From contig NC_134828.1 of the NCBI RefSeq assembly GCF_004210375.1, forward strand, positions 22,436,400-22,500,399: 64,000 bases of DNA, given 5' to 3'. Origin of the DNA: Tachypleus tridentatus. Taxonomy: Eukaryota; Arthropoda; Merostomata; Xiphosura; Limulidae. Below the pieces are notes generated by a model. The model made no database searches. It saw only the letters and a program-made list of their open reading frames with translations, and had not been told where the DNA came from. Made by a program: the position numbers and the translations under genes. This document shows positions 55,545 through 64,000 of this stretch, in pieces (position 1 is the stretch's first letter; each line of letters starts with the position of its first letter).

Positions 55545-57637
55545 TCTTTATCTACTTTATTAACTACACGTGTTGTTTATTGTTGGTCTTTAGTTATTAA
55601 CTACACGTGTTGTTTGTTCTTGGTCTCTAGTTATTAACTACGCGTGTTGTTTGTTCTTGGTCTCTAGTTATTAACTACGCGTGTTGTTTATTGTTGGTCT
55701 TTAGTTATTAACTACGCGTGTTGTTTGTTCTTGGTCTCTAGTTATTAACTACGCGTGTTGTTTGTTCTTGGTCTCTAGTTATTAACTACGCGTGTTGTTT
55801 GTTCTTGGTCTTTAGTTATTAACTACGCGTGTTGTTTGTTCTTGGTCTTTAGTTATTAACTACGCGTGTTGTTTGTTCTTGGTCTTTAGTTATTAACTAC
55901 GCGTGTTGTTTGTTCTTGGTCTTTAGTTATTAACTACGCGTGTTGTTTGTTCTTGGTCTCTAGTTATTAACTACGCGTGTTGTTTGTTCTTGGTCTTTAG
56001 TTATTAACTACGCGTGTTGTTTGTTCTTGGTCTCTAGTTATTAACTACGCGTGTTGTTTGTTCTTGGTCTCTAGTTATTAACTACGCGTGTTGTTTGTTC
56101 TTGGTCTTTAGTTATTAACTACGCGTATTGTTTGTTCTTGGTCTTTAGTTATTAACTACGCGTGTTGTTTGTTCTTGGTCTTTAGTTATTAACTACGCGT
56201 GTTGTTTGTTCTTGGTCTTTAGTTATTAACTACGCGTGTTGTTTGTTCTTGGTCTCTAGTTATTAACTACGCGTGTTGTTTGTTCTTGGTCTCTAGTTAT
56301 TAACTACCCGTGTTGTTTGTTCTTGGTCTCTAGTTATTAACTACGCGTGTTTGTTCTTGGTCTCTAGTTATTAACTACGCGTGTTGTTTGTTCTTGGTCT
56401 CTAGTTATTAACTACGCGTGTTGTTTGTTCTTGGTCTCTAGTTATTAACTACGCGTGTTGTTTGTTCTTGGTCTCTAGTTATTAACTACACGTGTTGTTT
56501 GTTCTTGGTCTCTAGTTATTAACTAACTACGCGTGTTGTTTGTTCTTGGTCTCTAGTTATTAACTAACTACGCGTGTTGTTTGTTCTTGGTCTTTCGTTA
56601 TTAACTACGCGTGTTGTTTGTTCTTGGTCTTATTTGGTTATTAACTACGCGTGTTGTTTGTTCTTGGTCTCTAGTTATTAACTACGCGTGTTGTTTGTTC
56701 TTGGTCTCTAGTTATTAACTACGCGTGTTGTTTGTTCTTGGTCTCTAGTTATTAACTACGCGTGTTGTTTGTTCTTGGTCTTTAGTTATTAACTACGCGT
56801 GTTGTTTGTTCTTGGTCTTTAGTTATTAACTACGCGTGTTGTTTGTTCTTGGTCTTTAGTTATTAACTACGCGTGTTGTTTGTTCTTGGTCTTGAGTTAT
56901 TAACTACGCGTGTTTGTTCTTGGTCTCTAGTTATTAACTACGCGTGTTGTTTGTTCTTGGTCTCTAGTTATTAACTACGCGTGTTGTTTGTTCTTGGTCT
57001 TGAGTTATTAACTACGCGTGTTTGTTCTTGGTCTCTAGTTATTAACTACGCGTGTTGTTTGTTCTTGGTCTCTAGTTATTAACTACGCGTGTTGTTTGTT
57101 CTTGGTCTTTAGTTATTAACTACGCGTATTGTTTGTTCTTGGTCTTTAGTTATTAACTACGCGTGTTTGTTCTTGGTTTGTTATTAACTACGCGTGTTGT
57201 TTGTTCTTGGTCTTATTTAGTTATTAACTACGCGTGTTGTTTGTTCTTGGTCTTTAGTTATTAACTACGCGTGTTGTTTGTTCTTGGTCTCTAGTTATTA
57301 ACTACGCGTGTTGTTTGTTCTTGGTCTCTAGTTATTAACTACGCGTGTTGTTTGTTCTTGGTCTCTAGTTATTAACTACGCGTGTTGTTTGTTCTTGGTC
57401 TTATTTGGTTATTAACTACGCGTGTTGTTTGTTCTTGGTCTTATTTGGTTATTAACTACGCGTGTTGTTTGTTCTTGGTCTTATTTGGTTATTAACTAGA
57501 CGAGTTGTTTGTTCTTGGTCTTATTTGGTTATTAACTAGACATGTTTGTTCTTGGTCTTATTTGGTCATAAACTAGACGTGTTGTTTGTTCTTGGTCTTA
57601 TTTGGTTATTAACTGGACATGTTTAATATTGGTCTGT
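55545..57637. repeat. 37-bp minisatellite with MluI-type core, about 56 copies
   Basis: Unit TAGTTATTAACTACGCGTGT plus TGTTTGTTCTTGGTCTC. Nearly every unit keeps the palindrome ACGCGT. Edge units vary more (ACACGT at the left; TAGACG, GGACAT and TTATTTGG at the right), as expected when homogenisation is strongest in the middle. Some units are shortened by 3 bp (GTGTTTGTTC). Confidence 0.97.
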
Positions 57638-60250
57638 GGAGTAAACAGAAAGAATTGTTTTGTTATACATCGGCACAAGTGGAGGATATCACTGACATAG
57701 CAACAGATACAATAAAGGGTACTAACAATGAGTTAGTTTTTGTTGTTGCCGATAGGGGATAACGATGTAGGGAAAGGTAGGTCATAGGAGCAATTGAAAA
57801 CTATAGGGGGTTGATAAAGGTATTTAAAAAAAAAAGCCATAACTTAATTGTTTCTTTGTTACTGGCGGAAATTAATTGTTAGGAAGAAATGAAGTAGGTA
57901 ACTACGTCTGAATGGTAGTAGGCTTAAGATAGATGATCTGTTGGTTAGTATTGTCGGGTCAGTTTAATGGTATGGATGGTTTACATTTAAGTAGGATATG
58001 GGCGTGTTTGCAAGGGCTATGAACTCAGCTGTTTTAAACTAATACTATACACTGGTGAGGGTCACAATAAAGTATGTACAAAAAATAATACTAAGCGGAG
58101 AATAGTTTAGCATAGGAAAGGAATATAGAAGTAGTTATAATGTTAGGGTTAATTGTTACTATTGTAAAGCTGGAAGTGTGAGAAATACATTGGATGACTT
58201 TAGACGACAGAAAATTTTTTGAAATATTTAATGAAATATGGATGAAGTACTGAACAGAGGGAAGTGAGTGACGTTATAAGTAAAATGTGAAGTTATATAA
58301 TCTTGTTGATTTCAAGTAAATCAAAGATAATAGTAAGGAGATCGAATTTATTAGGGTTTTTATTTAATGAGAATTTGTTACAGTCCACCAAATGATACTG
58401 ATAAAATTAATGAAAAACTTTATAATGAAATTAATATTTCTAGCTGTTATTGGAGTCATAATTATGGGTGATTTTAATTCCAGGTATATAGATTGAAAAT
58501 ACTTGTGAAACTATGTGGAACGAAGGTTTATGGAAACTCTTCATAATGGTTTTATTCACCAATTGTTCAATAAACCTACCAGAAATAACACTATTTTAGA
58601 TTTATTATTAATTCTTTATATGGAAATGATTGAGAAGTTGGATATTGGGGAATACCTGACTACAAGTGAACATTGTCTTAGTAGGTTTGATGTGTTGCTG
58701 TATATGGAGATAAGTGTAATGATAGTTTAATTACAAATTTAAAAAAAACAGTTTTGTAGGGATGCAAGAAGAATTGTCTGTTGTGAATTGGCAGCTGAAT
58801 TATTTGACGACACTGATCAGCTGTGAAAAAATGTTTCGTCAAAATAAACGTATTCTTTATAGAAAGGCAAGACTATCTGCAAGTAGAAATACCAAGTTGG
58901 CTCACAAAATGTTTAAAAAATGAAAGCGTCTGGTTTTTAAGAAAGTTAAATTGGTTTGTTCAGCAGGAGACGTAGAAAATGTGAGAGTTGATGAAACTGA
59001 AACTTAGGAAATCTGAAAAGGTGTATCTGAAAAAAAAAAATCCTGAAATGTAAACATTACCAGTTAAGATTTTCTTAAAATATATACATTACAGTTGTAG
59101 TCAAAATATTATGATGGGGTCGAACCCTTGAAGGATGATAAAGGAGTGCTTGTATCTGATGATTATGGAATGGGTTATTAAATTTTGCATTTTCTTCAGT
59201 GTTTACTGATGGAAATATAAACTTTCATTATCTTGCATATTAATTCTGAACTTAAGAAAAAATTGGGAAGTTTAAGATAAGGTTTCTGGGTTAAATGCTG
59301 TTACCTACAAGAGTTTAGATGGAAGATCAAGTCTGGATACCAGTCATTCACTATTTTTCTTTTAGGACCTTTGCTCTTTTTTTTTTATTTACACCAATGA
59401 CATAGATGAAGAAAAAAATCAATAAATTAATTACATTTACTGATCATATTAAAGTCTTGAGTGTTGCTAGGTATGACGAAGATACTGCTAATTTACAAAA
59501 GGATTTAGAATCAGTTAGTGAAGTTGGGCAAATAAACGGCACATTAGCTTTAATTGTAGTAAATGTATGATAATGCATGTGGGTCATCATAATTTGAAAA
59601 AGTTTAATTTGGATAGTATTAACCTTTATAGTATCATGAAAGGGATTAAAGCCATCCAATCATTTTGCTTCAGCTAGTGTTAGGTCAAACAGAAGTTTAG
59701 ATTGTGTGTAAAGAAATACTGATGGTTATAATTTTCTTGTATGGTCACTGTTTAGGACATAGTTAGAGTATTGAGCTACTTTCCTCAGGAAGGACATTGA
59801 ATTGTTTCAAAGGGTTATTGATGCCTAAGATGAAGGGTTTGTCATATGAGGAGGGACGATCTATGAAAGTGTCTTTTCTTGAAAAAATAATGGTTAGAGG
59901 AGATCCGATTGGAGTGTTTAAAATTGTGAAGGTAATCGACAGTGTTGATGCATCGCATATTTTTCATATTTGATGATGAGAGTAGTAGGACTGGCACACA
60001 TAAATCTCGACAGGGTAGAAGTCATATTCAGCTAATAAGGTCGTGAATTTCTGGAAGGGATTGTCTTTGGATATTTTAGAGTCAGTAAATTTTAGTGAGC
60101 TTGAGAGAAAACTTTGTTATTCATAAGAGCTGGTTTGATTTTTGTTCTTATTTTAGCTTTATTTTGTTAACAGCTTTGGTTTGGTTTAGTGGATGGAACA
60201 GCTCAGATGGACCATTAGGGCCTTGTTGCCCTTAAACGTTATGTTAAATG
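57638..60250 (+). mobile_element. CR1/L2-type LINE, highly decayed
   Basis: Directly follows the minisatellite. In order it has an ORF1-end-like region (57.7-58.05 kb), endonuclease (about 58.3-58.73 kb), reverse transcriptase (about 59.3-59.7 kb) and an ORF2 C-terminal region (59.85-60.1 kb). The short 3' UTR ends near GGCCTTGTTGCCCTTAAACG. There is no poly-A tail or clear target duplication. It differs from the LINE at 40-45 kb in lacking RNase H and in its motifs. Confidence 0.7.
57686..60125 (+). pseudogene. CR1-type LINE coding region, many stops and frameshifts
   Basis: ORF1-like part: ENYRGLIKVFKKKSHNLIV, with GDNDVGKG in another frame just upstream and MDGLHLSR downstream; this order resembles the SGNH-hydrolase-like domain seen in CR1 ORF1 proteins. 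Endonuclease: IMGDFNSRYID, then RRFMETLHNGFIHQLFNKPT, RNNTILDLLLIL, and TSEHCLSRFDV in place of the usual SDH. Reverse transcriptase: LGPLLFFF, from the QGSVLGPLLFLxYIND motif, then ITFTDHIKVLSVA where active copies have FADD. C-terminal: GDPIGVFKIVKVIDSVDAS and NLDRVEV. The lost FADD and SDH motifs, plus more than a dozen stops, make it an old fossil. Confidence 0.68.
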
Positions 60251-63200
60251 TATTGTTTCTTATTAGTCCATTTTATGATGAACTAAACGTGTTGATTATT
60301 CCCAGTTCACTTTATTATTATTATCATTATTATATTATATTCTTAACTCAAAATGTTTTAATGTAATGCTTAGGTCAGCAAGAGCTTTGCGGTTTAATGA
60401 CAAAAAATGGGTTTTGAATATGAAAAATATCATATTTGCTCTTTAAACTAACTTCGCTGTTTATGGTTTCAGTTTCGTTTTTATTTAGAATGGGATTAAC
60501 CTATTTCATAATTGTTTACCTACTGGCGGAAAAACTTTTATATATACAAAGTAAATCGTCGATATTTGAAGGCATTAACTTACTGTTCCTTTTCTGTAGT
60601 TTATGTATATGCTGTTATTGTACGTAATTTCTTGTAACAATGTTTTCTATATGTCTAAAAGTACTGATAATTGTGTAACCTTTAGAATTTTGTTTGAAAA
60701 CTACTTGAGTAGCACGTCCTTCAAGAAACAAACTAAATATTGGCCTGTTTTCCTTTTTTCACATTACAATGTTCCTGTTTTTCCTTTCTGTATGTTATAA
60801 AACTTTGTCGTTTGTTACATGGTGATCTGTTATAGATCTTTCTGATATTCTGAGGTTTTCATTGATGCTTGTATAGCCTCATTGTCGTAACGGAAATGTA
60901 ATAGTGTACGACAGAGGTGCTAAATGTATGGTTTTCGAACATTATTCTGGAAGCCTGTGAAAGGGTTTAATAATTACGGAAAGGCAGTTCCGTCAAAATT
61001 CATTATAGACGAACCCAAAGCTTGAGGCCTTGAGAAAAGTGGCTGTAGTAGCATATATCGAAGACGTTCGTAGACTCACATTCATGGCGAATATCCCAAA
61101 CGGAATAGGCCTAAACTTATATTTAAAATATAATAAATTTCTCCGATAATTGTTTGGTTCGAGGGATAATAGAAAATCAGACTGCCAACGGACAAAAATC
61201 GTTTCAGAATCACTTGTTTACAGCAAGCATCGCACTATGCGTTAGTTGAGAATAGTCGGCCCATTAACGTATTGTGAAAGTCGTTCAAGAAGCTTTGACT
61301 TCGTGTTTAAGCATTTCCTAAAGTCGACTGCACCTTCTGGTCAGGTTTATTCGTATTGGTATATAGTAATGACTACATATCTGGAGTTCCCATATGGTCC
61401 ATCTCGGCTGCGTCTTTGTTGGGGTTAGTAATAAAATCTGTTGTCTGTAGTCATGCGGACACGTTAAAGAAGCGAGTGTCATTCGTCTTATAAGGACAAG
61501 TGTTTGTTTTTGTTCATTTTCAAGTTTATTCTACAAGTTTGTGGTGGAGCACTCGTTCTTCGTTACTAACTCTTGCTTCAAGCGGTTATAAAGAATCACC
61601 ATATTATAACACCTTTTACATACTGTAACTGTGTTCTTGTTTAAAACTGTACTACGCAAAGAGCTTTACTTTACAAATGACTTTTTATAAACGGCCTTAA
61701 AGCAACTGTACGGGAGTGATTCGTCTCTTTATTTGATACGTTTTTTAACTGTATATGTTTGGCTAAACAACGAAATTTTTCGTATAGTGTATCAGCAAGG
61801 ACTATGGTGACAGCTATATTCTTGTGATGCAACAATTAATTTTAAATTAATTGTTTAGAAAACAATCAATGCAGAACCTTGCTTACAATTAATACACATG
61901 TAGCTTTCTTGGAACATCTGTTCTCTGACAGTTTGTTGTTATTGTCGTTTTGTTCGTGTGTGTAAAACACTTGACAGACCTTAATTCATGCTTTCCACTT
62001 CAAAGGAAAGTTTTGTCTTCCAAGTAAGCTTTCTAGTCACTTAAACTAATTAAACTGTAACGGTGGTGTTTTAATATGGCTTCGGAATTTTCAGTTTTTA
62101 TCGATAGAAGTGATTAGTCAGTCTTATTTGGCTAAAGTTAGGTGATTAGACGTGTACTTGGTGTCAACAACAAACCAGTTGGATAGTTGACAGATGGTAA
62201 TAGCCTGACTACGCCCAAAATATTGGCCTTTTGTGCTAACCCATATTTGAATTTTGTGTGCGTTTATTTCACTAGCATTTTTGGTAGCATGGATGCTTCT
62301 GTCCTACGTCATTCATCACAGATTTCAAATGTGTCTGTACACAAACGTATACTTTCCGTGGTCTGTGGATGGCTCAAAAAAACCCTTTAAGGGTTTCTTG
62401 GTTACCCGTCAGTGCAGTTTGTCGTATTAGTTTTTTTGTTATTTCTTTAAGTATAGCACCAGAGATATTTGTTTTGTGGTAATTTTAGGCTTCGAGGTCT
62501 TCTAAATGGAGTCACTTTTTAAATGGTCTTTCAGTGATTGGTTACAACACGTACATCGATAATGTTTCTCGTAGTTTTGTATGTAGTCAATATTTCACAT
62601 CAGATGGTGTAAAAGTCCTTGATAATTGTCTGTTTCCTGTAAGTCACCCCAAAGCCCTTATGTCGAGAACAGTTAGATCGTGGCTGTATGGGAGTTCCAT
62701 GTGAATATTACATCTCAATATATTATTCTAGAATTCGCGTTGGCAGTGTGCAATATTTCTGTAACCGAAACACTTCATAGATTTAATAAAATGTTAAATT
62801 TCACGACAGGTTAATATAATTTGTTCTGCTCACTTATTTCATATTCATAAGAATATAACTGCACAGTATAAACTATGGTTAAACTTTATTTGTTGTCTTT
62901 ACTGTATGAATTATTCTATATTTATATTTATCACATTTATTAATATGATTAAACTTTTATTCCAGGTACAGCGTCTGTATTGTATCCCAGTTTTCCTAAT
63001 TTTTTAAAACAAGAATTCCATAAATCAAACGACTTGCTCAAAGGAAATGAAAAAAGACCCAATGATATATAGAAATAATAACAATAAACTAATATATATA
63101 CTAAAATATCACACTCAACATGTGTAATTTACACTCGAGGTTAGGAATTTGAAAGATTGTATCATTTACATCACACGCATGCGCATTATGGTTGAAAGGA

Positions 63201-63507
63201 CAGGATTTGGGCAGTATTGGATATGATGGTATACCAGGCCATCTCCCTCACTATAGGTAATGTTATAAGAGGGTAAGTTTTGTGGGCACGTATTTAACGA
63301 CAATATGTCACATCTGAAAATGATGACAAACATCGTATATTGTACTTAATATTTAACGTTATAGGTGGCGTTAGAGGCAGGTTTAGATGCAGTGGCATTG
63401 CATTCAGAAGCTTGTATATTTAAAGGATTTTGCCAACTCGATAGCTCAGCATTATGTAGAGAAAATTACAGTAATTATTGGTACGTTTTAAGTTTCGTTA
63501 AGTTTTA
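60251..63507. other. Long region without recognised genes
   Basis: Plus-strand frames of 60-67 codons (60436-60627, 60603-60800, 61246-61428 and 62187-62390) are AT-driven and match nothing I know. No transposon ends or tandem arrays were seen. Confidence 0.45.
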
Positions 63508-63617
63508 GTGACATGGCGGCAATTATTCGGCTCACGACGATAAAAAGTTGGGTTTCGATACTCGTGGTGTACGGAGCACAGATAACCTCATTTGGCGACT
63601 TTGTGCTTAACACCAAC
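63508..63617 (+). mobile_element. SINE-B copy, diverged
   Basis: GTGACATGGCGGCAATTATT, GGGTTTCGATACTCGTGG, GAGCACAGATAACC and GGCGACTTTGTGCTTAACA follow the SINE-B order. Confidence 0.65.
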
Positions 63618-64000
63618 TAAATAATCGGTCACTGGGTTTTGAGTGTACCACATTTAATATTGGTCAGTAAGTACCTTAGTTTTGAACTTTAACTTAACGG
63701 TGGAGCCTCATTTCCATCGGCTTTTGAAACACATTTTTGTAAACTATTTATGTGCTATGTTTGTTGTGAGTCTATGTTGTTTATTTGGTTTTTAACATTA
63801 TATATGTCACAGAAAAACAAGAGAATAAGAAAAAAATAACACCAGTGTTGCGATTAATTTAACACTAAATATATTGATTTTATAAAATTTATTTAGTAAT
63901 ATATTTTACTCTGAATGTTATATAACAAAGAGGTGAAACAACATAAAGTTACTCAAAGACTGTTGTAAGTGAACCTCACCGATGTAAAACCAAGTCGGTA
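63618..64000. other. No gene seen
   Basis: AT-rich sequence to the window end; nothing recognised. Confidence 0.45.

Overview
This is a stretch of AT-rich eukaryotic nuclear DNA dominated by repeats, with no complete, recognisable host gene. The commonest element is a tRNA-derived SINE (called SINE-A here) with a Pol III B box and an end reading GCGCAGATAGCC...TAGCTTTGCGCGAAATTC. As far as I recall, elements with this body are abundant in horseshoe crab genomes, so a chelicerate, probably a xiphosuran, is my best guess. That rests on memory of the repeat, not on a search. Degenerate mariner, Tc1 and Kolobok-type DNA transposons and I-type and CR1-type LINEs fit an invertebrate animal.

Layout. 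1-6.4 kb: a SINE, a 52-bp tandem repeat split by a SINE that is itself split by a 1643-bp TTAA-flanked DNA element, then a dead mariner. The TTAA element carries a broken THAP-domain ORF and, on the other strand, a broken two-exon gene for a P2X7-receptor-type cysteine-rich 'ballast' domain. 7.6-9.8 kb, minus strand: a likely but unidentified gene modelled as three coding exons joined by phase-1 introns, one of which is filled by two minisatellites. 10-22 kb: a SINE graveyard of three families, plus a Tc1 transposase remnant. 24.7-27.9 kb: about 58 copies of a 54-bp minisatellite. 28-39 kb: mostly unexplained single-copy sequence, two mariner-type MITEs and some short duplications. 39.6-45.4 kb: a 5.8-kb I-type LINE on the minus strand, with a 12-bp target duplication and a wrecked ORF1 and ORF2. 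47.1 kb: a perfect 77-bp inverted repeat. 47.9-52.3 kb: a 40-bp minisatellite of about 105 copies. 53-55 kb: SINEs. 55.5-57.6 kb: a 37-bp minisatellite of about 56 copies, abutting a decayed CR1-type LINE that runs to 60.25 kb. 60.3-64 kb: mostly unexplained.

How the parts relate. SINE-A, the shorter SINE-B, the diverged SINE-C and the I-type LINE all end in a similar small hairpin (GCRCAGATAnnC...TTTGYGC) followed by an AC-rich tail. Two of the SINEs also have target duplications of the same kind as the LINE (9-12 bp). This suggests that the LINE family supplied the SINEs with reverse transcriptase. The most unusual object is the Kolobok-like element at 2066-3708, which suggests that the P2X7-type ballast domain can travel on a DNA transposon.

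Limits: copy numbers and the outer limits of diverged repeats are estimates by eye, and no database search was possible.
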